From an uncultured Oligoflexia bacterium (GTDB taxonomy: Bacteria > Bdellovibrionota > Bacteriovoracia > Bacteriovoracales > Bacteriovoracaceae): a stretch of 64,000 bases of DNA. The translations under genes were made by a program, and so were the position numbers. A model generated the notes under the pieces. That model ran no database searches. It was not told where the DNA came from and saw only the letters and a list, made by a program, of their open reading frames with translations. The stretch covers positions 1 to 64,000 of the forward strand of contig CAJXPQ010000006.1 of assembly GCA_913058265.1 (NCBI GenBank), in the 5' to 3' direction. Numbering within the stretch: position 1 is the first letter of the stretch; every line of letters starts with the position of its first letter. Below, one piece after another: positions 30,942-39,939 of the stretch.

Positions 30942-31175
30942 TTATTGTAAGCCGTCAACAATTCCGTCAGCTCCAACAAATACCTTGTCTACTAATCCTA
31001 GTAACTTTTCCTGCAATCTATCCTTAAACTTAAAGATAATTACCGCAACAACTGCAACTAGAAGAATGTACTCTGTGGAAGTTTGTCCATCTTCATCTTT
31101 TAAATAGTCTACAAACTCTCGTATCATAATTCCTCTCCTTAAATGGTCTATAACCATATCGGAATCAACTCGCAA
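30942..31175 (-). CDS. flp: Flp-type major pilin candidate
   Basis: KDEDGQTSTEYILLVAVVAVIIFKFKDRL; best match to Flp pilin architecture, first gene of cluster. Probable start MIREFVDYLKDEDGQ. Confidence 0.85.
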   Translation of the reverse strand: MRVDSDMVIDHLRRGIMIREFVDYLKDEDGQTSTEYILLVAVVAVIIFKFKDRLQEKLLGLVDKVFVGADGIVDGLQ

Positions 31176-31411
31176 AACTTAAATACTTTTCTTAAATCAT
31201 TATAACACTCCACACCATACGGCTCAAATTTCTCATCACATCAACAGCTAAACTACTAAAATCATTCAAAAATGAAGGTGAGAAAACTGATTAAAATAGC
31301 ACAGTAAACTGGCAACTTTATTGAAAATAACGAAATCTAATAGCTTACAGCGGTCAACAGAGAATTAATTGCATAAGTAAAATTAGGTAATCAGATTTAC
31401 CAAAATTTGCT

Positions 31412-31417
31412 ATAATA
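31412..31417 (+). promoter_or_regulatory. -10 element of 6S-like RNA
   Basis: Perfect TATAAT 7 nt upstream of the first base of the terminal stem. Confidence 0.6.
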
Positions 31418-31423
31418 GTCTTG

Positions 31424-31608
31424 GGTCCGGGGTTGCTACAATATTGAGTTTCGCCCTACAATTTTCGCCACGGGAGCTGTCCCTGATCATAGTGAGCATG
31501 CCCAACAAACCATAAATTTGGTTTGCTAAATGGGAAGCCTAAAGTGATTACTTATTGCACCCACCTGTTATTTAGGGGCGCGAAACCAAAACGTAGATCC
31601 CGGACCTT
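31424..31608 (+). ncRNA. ssrS: 6S-like RNA (SsrS)
   Basis: Ends pair GGTCCGGG/CCCGGACC, then GTTTCGCCC/GGGCGCGAAAC. Contains AGTGAGCATGCCC and GGGAAGCCTAAAG, matching conserved 6S segments (GTGAGCATGCTC, GAAGCCTTAAA). T-run after the closing stem. Confidence 0.82.
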
Positions 31609-31676
31609 TTCAATTTTCCTATTCATTTTCATTTCGAAAACTTGACATAGCACGCCAAAAATCTGAAAATTTTTAT

Positions 31677-32210
31677 ATGGAACAACAAACGACAAAAAAT
31701 TCGCTTTCGACTACCTGGATAGAGAACTTAGCTATTGAAGAGCTAAATATGGAGGAGACTGGAATTGTTAATTTCAGTGAGCACCTAGACCCAATGCATA
31801 TGCTAGAAGCATCATCTATTGAGTTTATGGAAAAGATGAAAGAAAGGTTTGATGTTTACCTTACAAAGTTTAATGAACTTAGAGCAAATCAAGACGACAA
31901 GACTAGAACAATAAAGCTCTTTAAAATTTCTAATACCATTAACGATTTTATGTTATTTCGAAATAGTCTAAAGTTAGTTGTAGCACGTAGATCATCTGAT
32001 GTTATCTCTTTAGGTTTTCTATCCAACTCTGGGGGCTTATTTGCGGCCAGACTAAACTACCAAGCTGATGCCAGTCAAAAGATACATGAAGTAAAAGCTC
32101 ATGTTGGACCTTTCAATAATATTCAGTGGAAGTTCAACGGTGAAAATGTTGATATTGATTCACTTGTAAGACACTACTTAACTGAGTTTATAAAGCATTC
32201 TGCAAGATAA
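31677..32210 (+). CDS. Hypothetical protein
   Basis: Intact 177 aa ORF, 70 nt downstream of the 6S-like RNA. Confidence 0.65.
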   Translation: MEQQTTKNSLSTTWIENLAIEELNMEETGIVNFSEHLDPMHMLEASSIEFMEKMKERFDVYLTKFNELRANQDDKTRTIKLFKISNTINDFMLFRNSLKLVVARRSSDVISLGFLSNSGGLFAARLNYQADASQKIHEVKAHVGPFNNIQWKFNGENVDIDSLVRHYLTEFIKHSAR

Positions 32211-32211
32211 T

Positions 32212-33180
32212 CTATATAAAAGTGATACCTGCTGCGGCCATCTTTTTAGTCGTAAGAGAACCTTCTAATTTTTGCTTATAATTTTTAATCATTTCAAACA
32301 CTGAAGGCATTTTGATTCCGAACTCGTCCTCTATATTATAATAGTCCATATAAAACTTTAGCTCTTCCTCTAAAAATCTCGTTGTCATCTGATTTTCAGA
32401 CCTTGGAAAATTCCAATCTCCCTTGCTTAAAAGCCCAGTGTTTCCACCGAACTCATCGAGATAGAGTTTAGCAAAGTCATATCTATTCATGATATCCTTA
32501 GATGTTACTTGCAATAATTTATTTGTTATATTTTTTTCAATAGCAATATCGAGCAGCATACTTAATGTGTAGATATCTATAAAGCCTGTATGAATTTTAG
32601 TATCGCAGCTAATTTTATTACCAAGGAATTCACTTCTTTCAATTGCCTCAATCCACGTCAAATCATTTGGGTTATAACTTCGACCGAAGATAGGCGCACA
32701 TCTAAATATAATATAGTTCAAACAAGATTTTTGGATATAGAATTCTGATGAAGCAACCGTATTACCATAAACACTTACTGGTAGTGGCGTATCGTTCTCT
32801 TTAAATATGACATCTTCACCAGAGAATATATAAGAGCTACTAAAGTATATAAACTTTGAATGATATCTTTCACTGGCCATTGAAGCATTAAATACTCCAT
32901 TTGTATTAAGTGCATCGGCCACTTTAGGAAACTCCTGACAGGCATCTAAGTCCGTAAGGCCAACAGTATAGATAGTTATATCTGGTTTAAACAAGTAAAC
33001 AACTTTTTGAACCAGTTGTTTATTATGAATATCACACTTAATTGACAGGACTCCAGGGATATTTACTTGAGTATTAAAATACGTCCCAACAACACGGTAC
33101 TTACTTTTGAGAATTTCAGCTAGGCTTGAGCCCAGAAAAGATGATAATCCAAAAATCAGAATTGTTTTTTTACTTTCCAT
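32212..33180 (-). CDS. RmlD-like NAD(P)-dependent sugar reductase/epimerase
   Basis: ILIFGLSSFLGSSLAEIL Rossmann start, FKPDITIYTVGLTDLDACQ, FIYFSSSYIFSGE, YGNTVASSE. Confidence 0.8.
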   Translation of the reverse strand: MESKKTILIFGLSSFLGSSLAEILKSKYRVVGTYFNTQVNIPGVLSIKCDIHNKQLVQKVVYLFKPDITIYTVGLTDLDACQEFPKVADALNTNGVFNASMASERYHSKFIYFSSSYIFSGEDVIFKENDTPLPVSVYGNTVASSEFYIQKSCLNYIIFRCAPIFGRSYNPNDLTWIEAIERSEFLGNKISCDTKIHTGFIDIYTLSMLLDIAIEKNITNKLLQVTSKDIMNRYDFAKLYLDEFGGNTGLLSKGDWNFPRSENQMTTRFLEEELKFYMDYYNIEDEFGIKMPSVFEMIKNYKQKLEGSLTTKKMAAAGITFI

Positions 33181-33220
33181 TAATAAATTTTATCAGAAAT
33201 TTGAAAAAATAGAATAAAGA

Positions 33221-33248
33221 AAGCCTTGCTTCATTTGAAGCAAGGCTT
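33221..33248 (-). terminator. Terminator downstream of flagellin
   Basis: Perfect 12-bp stem AAGCCTTGCTTC-ATTT-GAAGCAAGGCTT, followed on the minus strand by TTCTTTATTC. Confidence 0.88.
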
Positions 33249-33259
33249 GTAGGATATGA

Positions 33260-34096
33260 TTATCCGTTTATAAGTTTAAGTGCATAGTTAGGTGACTGGT
33301 TTGCTTGTGCCAGCACCGATATTCCTGCTTGGGTTAGAATTTGATTCTTTGCCAAGTCTGCTGTTTCTCTTGCAACATCCACATCTCTAATTCGTGAATT
33401 TGCTTCACTAAAGTTTTCTTCTGTGACTCCCAAGTTTTGAATAACTGAACTAAGCCTGTTTTGAAGTGCACCAAGGTTTGCTCTAACCCCATTGACTTTA
33501 ACGAGCGCGTCGTCAAGTCTTTGAAGTGAAATTTGAGCCCCTGCTTTACTTGAAACAGATTCTGTTCCGATACCAAGAGATTCGAGTGTGGAAGTAATTT
33601 GTGTCCCGTCATACTTAAGTCTGTCGTTAAACGGGTTATTTCCTGCACCGATCTGAATTTCAACCAATCCACTAGTTCCATCCAAAAGTTTCCTGCCATT
33701 AAATTCTGATGACGTAGATATCCTTTGAATTTCTTCTTTAAGAGATTGAAACTCAATATCTGAGAATCCTCTTTCTGTATCTCCAACTGTATCCGAGGCA
33801 GCTTGTACAGCAAGCTCACGCAGTCTGATAACAATAGATGAGACCTCTGAGAGTCCTCCTTCTGCTGTCTGTATAAGTGATATACCGTCATCTGCATTCC
33901 TTTTAGCTTGTCTTATACTTCGGATTTGTGCTTTTAAGTTTTCACTTATAGCTAATCCTGCTGCATCATCCGCAGCTCTCGTTACTCTCTCACCTGTTGA
34001 GAGCTTTCTTAAATTACTATTTAATCCCATTCGAGTTTTGCTTAGATTTCTCTGCGCAGACATACTCGCAATGTTTGTATTTATTCTTAATCCCAT
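33260..34096 (-). CDS. fliC: Flagellin
   Basis: MGLRINTNIASMSAQRNL N-terminus, ANSRIRDVDVARETADLAKNQILTQAGISVLAQANQSP C-terminus. Confidence 0.97.
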   Translation of the reverse strand: MGLRINTNIASMSAQRNLSKTRMGLNSNLRKLSTGERVTRAADDAAGLAISENLKAQIRSIRQAKRNADDGISLIQTAEGGLSEVSSIVIRLRELAVQAASDTVGDTERGFSDIEFQSLKEEIQRISTSSEFNGRKLLDGTSGLVEIQIGAGNNPFNDRLKYDGTQITSTLESLGIGTESVSSKAGAQISLQRLDDALVKVNGVRANLGALQNRLSSVIQNLGVTEENFSEANSRIRDVDVARETADLAKNQILTQAGISVLAQANQSPNYALKLING

Positions 34097-34098
34097 GA

Positions 34099-34119
34099 TT
34101 ATTCTCCGTCAATGTACAT
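34099..34119 (-). CDS. Six-codon upstream ORF (MYIDGE) preceding flagellin
   Basis: Minus strand AGGAGGTTTAGCT-ATGTACATTGACGGAGAATAA-TC-ATG(flagellin); the strong SD belongs to the uORF. Confidence 0.4.
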   Translation of the reverse strand: MYIDGE

Positions 34120-34142
34120 AGCTAAACCTCCTGTTTAATATC

Positions 34143-34156
34143 GAGCATCCATGCTC
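34143..34156 (-). promoter_or_regulatory. Leader hairpin with GGA loop (candidate CsrA site), downstream flagellin
   Basis: Minus strand GAGC-ATGGAT-GCTC. Confidence 0.45.
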
Positions 34157-34314
34157 TGTTGTTAATCTTGTTGGTGACGTCACTTATAAATCCCTCACCA
34201 ACTATGCACTTCACTTTAAGAAATCATTCCTACTATTAAAGTTATTAAAACTTCTTGCAGGAAATTTTAAAAAATTCAATCAGCGTTAATCAACTGTCAC
34301 GCTAACTAGGGCTA

Positions 34315-35163
34315 CTATCCGTTCGCTGCCGATTGAATTAGAGTTAGAGCACTTGTTGACGATTTGTTCGCTTGTGCTAATACCGAAGTACCTGCTTGCA
34401 TTAAAATATTCGTCTTAGTTAACTCTGCTGTTGCTGAAGCAATATCAGCATCTCTTACCCTTGAGTTCGCAGAGCTTAAATTCTCTATCGAAACCTGAAG
34501 GTTATTAATCGTCGATTGTAATCTATTCTGAAGAGCACCAAAGTCGGCCCTAATTCCAGAAACTGAAACAATTGATGAATCAATTGCTGCCAGTGAGTTC
34601 TGAGCAGAAATCTTATCTGCAACAGAAGCTAAGTTTAACCCTAGAGCTGCAACGTTTACGTCTGCACTTGATGCATCGAACGTTAACCTATCACTTAAAG
34701 GATCATTTCTTGTACCAATTTGAATATCAAATACAGCACCTGTTCCGTTTAATAATGGAACCTTATTAAATTCCGTAGAGTTTGCAATTCTGTCTACTTC
34801 CGCAACCAGTTGCTCAAATTCTACGTTAAGGAACTTACGTTCAGTGGGCCCGATAGTATCCGATGCCGCTTGAACTGCAAGCTCTCTAAGTCTAATTAGA
34901 ATGTTTGATGTCTCTGATAATCCACCCTCAGCAATCTGAACAAGTGAGATACCATCAGCAGCATTTCGCTCTGCTTGACCTAAACCTCTAATTTGAGCTT
35001 TTAAATTCTCTGAAATTGCTAACCCAGCAGCGTCATCCCCTGCTCTGTTAATTCTTTGACCTGAAGAAAGCTGTTCTAGTACTTTCTGTTGACTTAATCG
35101 AGTTGCACTTAAGTTTCTTTGTGCATTCAGACTCGATACATTTGTGTTAATCCTCAAACCCAT
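34315..35163 (-). CDS. fliC: Flagellin (second copy)
   Basis: MGLRINTNVSSLNAQRNL, SSGQRINRAGDDAAGLAISENLKAQIRGL, ANSRVRDADIASATAELTK. Confidence 0.97.
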   Translation of the reverse strand: MGLRINTNVSSLNAQRNLSATRLSQQKVLEQLSSGQRINRAGDDAAGLAISENLKAQIRGLGQAERNAADGISLVQIAEGGLSETSNILIRLRELAVQAASDTIGPTERKFLNVEFEQLVAEVDRIANSTEFNKVPLLNGTGAVFDIQIGTRNDPLSDRLTFDASSADVNVAALGLNLASVADKISAQNSLAAIDSSIVSVSGIRADFGALQNRLQSTINNLQVSIENLSSANSRVRDADIASATAELTKTNILMQAGTSVLAQANKSSTSALTLIQSAANG

Positions 35164-35190
35164 TTTATCCTCCTTGATAAGGGGTCCACC

Positions 35191-35205
35191 GTCCTATCCA
35201 TGGAC
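35191..35205 (-). promoter_or_regulatory. Leader hairpin with GGA loop (candidate CsrA site), upstream flagellin
   Basis: Minus strand GTCC-ATGGATA-GGAC. Confidence 0.45.
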
Positions 35206-35235
35206 TGTGGGATGATACAAGATCATCTGCTACCT

Positions 35236-35262
35236 TTATCGTCAGCTCGCCAGCTCCCTTTA
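35236..35262 (-). promoter_or_regulatory. Sigma-28 (FliA)-type promoter for flagellin
   Basis: Minus strand TAAA-N15-GACGATAA (consensus TAAA-N15-GCCGATAA). Confidence 0.7.
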
Positions 35263-35405
35263 GTTAAATTGTAGAAATATTTAACAGGGGCAAAAAATGC
35301 GTAAAAACCCAAAAAGAACCTTTAATATCAACAACTTAGCGCGCGGAATAATTTGCCGCCCCCTAATATATCGACTAAACTATAAACAATCTCAACCGCG
35401 GATAA

Positions 35406-36398
35406 GTGTATATGAAGTTAACAAACCTTGAAGAAAGCCCTCATTTTGTACAAGAAGTACTCAATTTAATAGAGAGCTCATTTGGATATACTATAGAAAA
35501 CTCTTTTGCTGTTGATTTCTACCCTTTAATGAAAAAAGATAATCACAAAAACTGTTACCTATTAGTGGATAAGGGAATAGTCATCGCACATACTGCACAA
35601 CTAACTAGAGATATTGAGTTCAATGGTAAAACGTATCCAGTAAGTATGTATGGCGGTATCGCGGTTCATCAGAGCTATCAGGGAAAAGGAATTTTCAAAA
35701 AGTTATTCAATGAAGTTATTAGTAATTATACTAACTTCGCTCTTCATTTCTTATGGAGCGAAAAAATTGATCTATATGGTAAGTTTAACTTCTATCCAGC
35801 AATCGAAATGTATCAATATAATAAAGGAAGTTATCAACACTCTTTCAATGTAATCGAAACAAAACTCAGCCTTCTTGACCAGCAGGAAAAACAAGAGGTT
35901 TATAATCTTTACAGCAAGAGCTCAGAGATAAGAATTAAAAGAGATATGCAGCACTGGAAAGAACTTGAATGCATAACGAGTTCAACACTCTTTATTATTA
36001 AAGAACAGGACAAAATTACGAACTACTTCAATATGAATAAAGGTGCCGATCTGACTAATACCATACATGAATATGGCTTCATAGATTCAATTCAACTTAG
36101 AGTTATGCTGAACTTTGGAAACGTTTGGAGTGCTAGCCTTATAGATGATATCAAATCAAAATCACTATACTCCTCACTCATAAAACCGGGTGACTTCACG
36201 CTATTCTCCAAGTTAATGCTTGAAGTATTTAGTACTAAGATTTTAGAGATCAAAGATGAACAAATTAAGCTTGAATTGAATGGCCAAGAATTTCAGGTGC
36301 CTCTTGGTGATTTTCTCAACGGGACAATGGGACCTGGAAAATACAAAGAGTTATCTGCCTCACCATTTTTTTATATTTGTGGAATGGATTCAATCTAA
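35406..36398 (+). CDS. GNAT-family N-acetyltransferase
   Basis: MYGGIAVHQSYQGKGIFKKLFNEVISN acetyl-CoA binding motif A; start likely ATG 35412. Confidence 0.8.
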   Translation: MYMKLTNLEESPHFVQEVLNLIESSFGYTIENSFAVDFYPLMKKDNHKNCYLLVDKGIVIAHTAQLTRDIEFNGKTYPVSMYGGIAVHQSYQGKGIFKKLFNEVISNYTNFALHFLWSEKIDLYGKFNFYPAIEMYQYNKGSYQHSFNVIETKLSLLDQQEKQEVYNLYSKSSEIRIKRDMQHWKELECITSSTLFIIKEQDKITNYFNMNKGADLTNTIHEYGFIDSIQLRVMLNFGNVWSASLIDDIKSKSLYSSLIKPGDFTLFSKLMLEVFSTKILEIKDEQIKLELNGQEFQVPLGDFLNGTMGPGKYKELSASPFFYICGMDSI

Positions 36399-38101
36399 TT
36401 TTTTAAGAAAAAAGAGGCCCTAAGCATAGTTAGCATTGATAGAAGCCAGCATACAAATGTTAGAGGTGGAACATCCTGAAAACTTCTAACCTCGACACCA
36501 TCGGATAGAATTGCTCCTGAAATAAAGAAAGTTGATGCAAGGATGAGCATTCCTAAAAAGAATAGTCCTTTTGAAACTTTCTGCACTTCTTGATTCAAGC
36601 CGACTACATTGTGTTCAAAAGTATATTTTCTTTTAGCAAACTCCTTTAGCATCCAACTGATATGCCTAGGAAGTATTCTTAGTGAGCCAAGCATATCTCT
36701 TGCCACCCAAAGAGAGTCTTCCAGAATAGCTTCTTTTGAAAACATATCACCCATTAATTCTTTGATTTCACTTTCTATTACAGCAAAAATATCTAGGTTG
36801 ATTCCCAAAGACTTACCAACACCGTCTAGAGTCATGATGGCCCTAAAGATAACGAACCACTCACGAGGTAGGTAAATCTCGTGTTTACTTAATGTTGAAA
36901 TCAAACAATACGTTAGCTGAGTAGCATCTATTTCTTTTGCACTCAAACCAACAAAGGGTGTAAGAGCATCTCTAATGTCAGAAACCAAAGCGTCATAGTT
37001 TGGAATATTGTCGTACTCTGCCACATCCAAAAATTCAATAACTAGATTTTCGTAATTATTCGACAGCAAAGCATATAAGATTGCAATTAGATTTGATCTG
37101 TTCTTATGACTTAAAACTCCCACTAATCCGAAGTCTAATAAGCCTATTTGGCCATTTTCTAGATAGATAAAATTTCCACCATGAAGGTCTGCATGGAAAA
37201 AGCCATCACTCAACATATTGTGTAAAAACAGTTTTACACCTTCGATGAGCTTTTCTTCAAGCTCAGGGTATTTACTGAGATCCGTTATTTCATTAAACGC
37301 TTTCCCATTTAAGTAATCCATAACAAGCATACGCTCACTAGATAACTTTCTATAGACATTAGGGATAACAAATATTGAATTCGTATCAATTTTAGCAATG
37401 CTTTCGCCAATTTTTTTATTATTATTTGCTTCAAATATAAAATTTAATTCTAATTGAATACTTTTAAAAAAATCATTTATCGCACGAGACAATCCAAGAT
37501 GACGGAGCTCTTTTGAGTTCTTCTCTAAGCGATTTACAATAAATGAAATTATTTCAAAATCGTTAACGATGCTTTTTTTAGCATTTGGTCGTCTTACTTT
37601 AAGAACAACATCTTTTCCATCAAGTAATTGGGCTTTATAAACGACACCTATTGATGCGACACCAATAGGAAGAGGATCAATACTTTTGTAAACATGAGAG
37701 TACGGTTTTCCTAATGACTTCTCTATCTCAGAGACAGCATCTTGAAACTTAATTTCCTTAGCATGGTTCTGTAACTGCTTTAGCTCCTGAATTAAAGTGG
37801 GATGAAAGATATCTTCTCTTGAAGAAAGTAGTTGTCCTACTTTTATAAAGCTAGGACCTAGCTCTTCAAATGATTTACGAAGCCTATACCCCAAGGACTT
37901 CCAAAAATCATACTCACTCTCATCCTCTTCTTTCTTAAATCGAGATCTAGGAATAACAAAATTCGGTATCAATGAATCAAGTTTTGTACTAATAATAAAT
38001 TCATCGAACCCATGTTTAGCAAAGACAGAAAGTATCTCCCTAAGCCTTGCAACATTTTTAATTGTTTTTGTTAACCCAATACTGGTTTTAATAATATCCA
38101 T
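36395..38101 (-). CDS. ABC1/UbiB (AarF) family atypical kinase
   Basis: LGPSFIKVGQLLSSREDIFHPTLIQEL, VASIGVVYKAQLLDGKDVVLKVRRP, GFFHADLHGGNFIYLENGQIGLLDFGLVG, C-terminal TM helices. Confidence 0.93.
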   Translation of the reverse strand: MDIIKTSIGLTKTIKNVARLREILSVFAKHGFDEFIISTKLDSLIPNFVIPRSRFKKEEDESEYDFWKSLGYRLRKSFEELGPSFIKVGQLLSSREDIFHPTLIQELKQLQNHAKEIKFQDAVSEIEKSLGKPYSHVYKSIDPLPIGVASIGVVYKAQLLDGKDVVLKVRRPNAKKSIVNDFEIISFIVNRLEKNSKELRHLGLSRAINDFFKSIQLELNFIFEANNNKKIGESIAKIDTNSIFVIPNVYRKLSSERMLVMDYLNGKAFNEITDLSKYPELEEKLIEGVKLFLHNMLSDGFFHADLHGGNFIYLENGQIGLLDFGLVGVLSHKNRSNLIAILYALLSNNYENLVIEFLDVAEYDNIPNYDALVSDIRDALTPFVGLSAKEIDATQLTYCLISTLSKHEIYLPREWFVIFRAIMTLDGVGKSLGINLDIFAVIESEIKELMGDMFSKEAILEDSLWVARDMLGSLRILPRHISWMLKEFAKRKYTFEHNVVGLNQEVQKVSKGLFFLGMLILASTFFISGAILSDGVEVRSFQDVPPLTFVCWLLSMLTMLRASFFLKN

Positions 38102-38170
38102 ATATTAATAGTTTAAGCTAGATAAGCCCTGCATCAAAGGATACTAAAAAAGAGAGATTTTTACCTAGGT

Positions 38171-38569
38171 CTATTTGGTAAAAAAGATTTCTATTTTATT
38201 ATAGTCTGGATCAAAGAGGCATGTTGAATAATACCCGTCTGAATAGTCAAAACTTCTTGGCTTCCAACTGTAAGGGTACTTATGAGAGACAATTTCTTTA
38301 TATATTTGATCAACAATATCTGGACTTCCAACTCGAATAGAAATTTGCGTAAAGCCAAGGCGATAATCTGGATCTGGATTAGATACTATATCTTTTTGCT
38401 CGGAGATTATTAAGCCAATAGGTCCCCAGTAACTAATCGTGTTTTTACTTATAGATTTTTTAGCATCTAGTACTTTTTTGAATAGTAAGTCATAAAACTG
38501 CTCTGATTCAGAAAACTGGACAACCTTCAGACTAATTGATGCTAAATATGGGTGAAACTCTTCAGACAT
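38171..38569 (-). CDS. VOC/glyoxalase-superfamily protein
   Basis: FSESEQFYDLLFKKV...YSTCLFDPDYNKIEIFF pattern. Confidence 0.75.
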   Translation of the reverse strand: MSEEFHPYLASISLKVVQFSESEQFYDLLFKKVLDAKKSISKNTISYWGPIGLIISEQKDIVSNPDPDYRLGFTQISIRVGSPDIVDQIYKEIVSHKYPYSWKPRSFDYSDGYYSTCLFDPDYNKIEIFFTK

Positions 38570-38657
38570 TTTAATACATTATAAAAGTCCTTCACAGGAG
38601 TCAAATATACTAAAATCTAGCAGGACATATATTGCAAAAAGAGATAAAATATTCTTT

Positions 38658-39161
38658 ATGAAATCTATTTTGATATTATTTATAGTTATTCATATGCTGC
38701 TGCCAGCTCAACTACATGCTGCTTGTTCTAGAATTGCGACTATAAATTACCAAAAAATTCTGGTTGATGCTGGGACAGATAAAAAAGGTGAAGGCCTGCG
38801 CTTCTATCTTGAGAAAGATCCTCAAAGTAAGATCCTCCTGGATAAGTATCAAAAAGAGAATCAACCTACCTTCTTAAAAGCTTCAACCTCTACAATTGGC
38901 TCCGTTTTACTTTTAACTGGTCTTCTTCAGCCAAACGAATCAAGTGGAATTCAAAATAAAAATACTCTTATGTACGGAGGTGCTTTTCTTATCGCCTTGA
39001 GTTATCTCACCTCGAAAACTCTTCAATATAGTAATGAGAAATACCTTGAGCAAGCTGTAGACCAATATAACAAGAGAAATAGTCCTAGAATCTACTTTTC
39101 ACCTTATAAGGAAAATAATAAGAAAACAGGTATTGGTTTTGGATTTAGTCAGGAGTTTTAA
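38658..39161 (+). CDS. Hypothetical exported/membrane protein
   Basis: Signal peptide, two hydrophobic segments, 167 aa. Confidence 0.6.
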   Translation: MKSILILFIVIHMLLPAQLHAACSRIATINYQKILVDAGTDKKGEGLRFYLEKDPQSKILLDKYQKENQPTFLKASTSTIGSVLLLTGLLQPNESSGIQNKNTLMYGGAFLIALSYLTSKTLQYSNEKYLEQAVDQYNKRNSPRIYFSPYKENNKKTGIGFGFSQEF

Positions 39162-39449
39162 ATGAGTCTTAGCTGTTATAAGTGTGAAGTTGACCTTAAT
39201 TTAGATTTAAATCAAGATATTCCGAGATCTGAAGAGTGTCATAGCTGTTATGCCAGTCTTCGCTGTTGTATGATGTGTAGCTTTTATGATAAACAATCAT
39301 ATAATGAGTGTCGAGAGCCTACAGCTGATAGAATCGTAGATAAAGAGAAAGCTAATTTTTGTGATCACTTTAAACTTGGTAACCCTGAAAAAAATGCTGA
39401 AATGACGAGTAGTGCACAATCAGCTGCTGCTGCTCTATTTAAAAAATAA
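39162..39449 (+). CDS. Cysteine-rich (putative zinc-binding) hypothetical protein
   Basis: CYKCEVDL...CHSCYASLRCCMMCSFYDKQSYNEC...CDHF. Confidence 0.65.
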   Translation: MSLSCYKCEVDLNLDLNQDIPRSEECHSCYASLRCCMMCSFYDKQSYNECREPTADRIVDKEKANFCDHFKLGNPEKNAEMTSSAQSAAAALFKK

Positions 39450-39465
39450 ATACTGGAGAACAAAT

Positions 39466-39939
39466 ATGTCACAACATCCAATGACTGTAATCGGAAAGCA
39501 AGACTTAGATAAAGAACTGGCCCAACTTATTAAAGTTGACCGCGAGGAAATAAAGACTGCTATTGCTGAAGCGAGAGCACATGGTGACCTAAAAGAAAAC
39601 TCTGAATATCACTCTGCTAAGGAGAAACAATCTCATATTGAAGGACGAATATCTGAACTGCAGGGAAAGATTGGTTCTGCAGTGGTTGTAGATATTTCTG
39701 AGATTACAAATGAGAAAATCGTTTTTGGTGCTACCGTGAAACTTTTTAACGATGAAAAAGATGAGTCAAGAACGATTCAGATAGTTGGAGAAGATGAGGC
39801 TCAGTTTGGGCAGGACAAAATATCTTACAACTCTCCTCTCGGGAAAGCTCTTATTGGCAAAGAAGAGGGCGATGAAGTAGTCGTCAAAGCACCTAAAGGT
39901 GATGTTATTTATGAGGTCGAGGAATTTGAGTACAAATAA
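39466..39939 (+). CDS. greA: Transcription elongation factor GreA
   Basis: DKELAQLIKVDREEIKTAIAEARAHGDLKENSEYHSAKEKQSHIEGRI; start ATG 39466 with SD, not the ORF-track start. Confidence 0.96.
   Translation: MSQHPMTVIGKQDLDKELAQLIKVDREEIKTAIAEARAHGDLKENSEYHSAKEKQSHIEGRISELQGKIGSAVVVDISEITNEKIVFGATVKLFNDEKDESRTIQIVGEDEAQFGQDKISYNSPLGKALIGKEEGDEVVVKAPKGDVIYEVEEFEYK

Noticed and set aside
33334-33897. 187 aa minus-strand ORF inside flagellin
   Set aside because: Alternate-frame shadow of a well-supported flagellin; no recognisable protein features.
39412-39465. Upstream extension of GreA (MHNQLLLLYLKNKYWRTN...)
   Set aside because: Overlaps the previous CDS; ATG 39466 has a proper SD and matches the GreA N-terminus.
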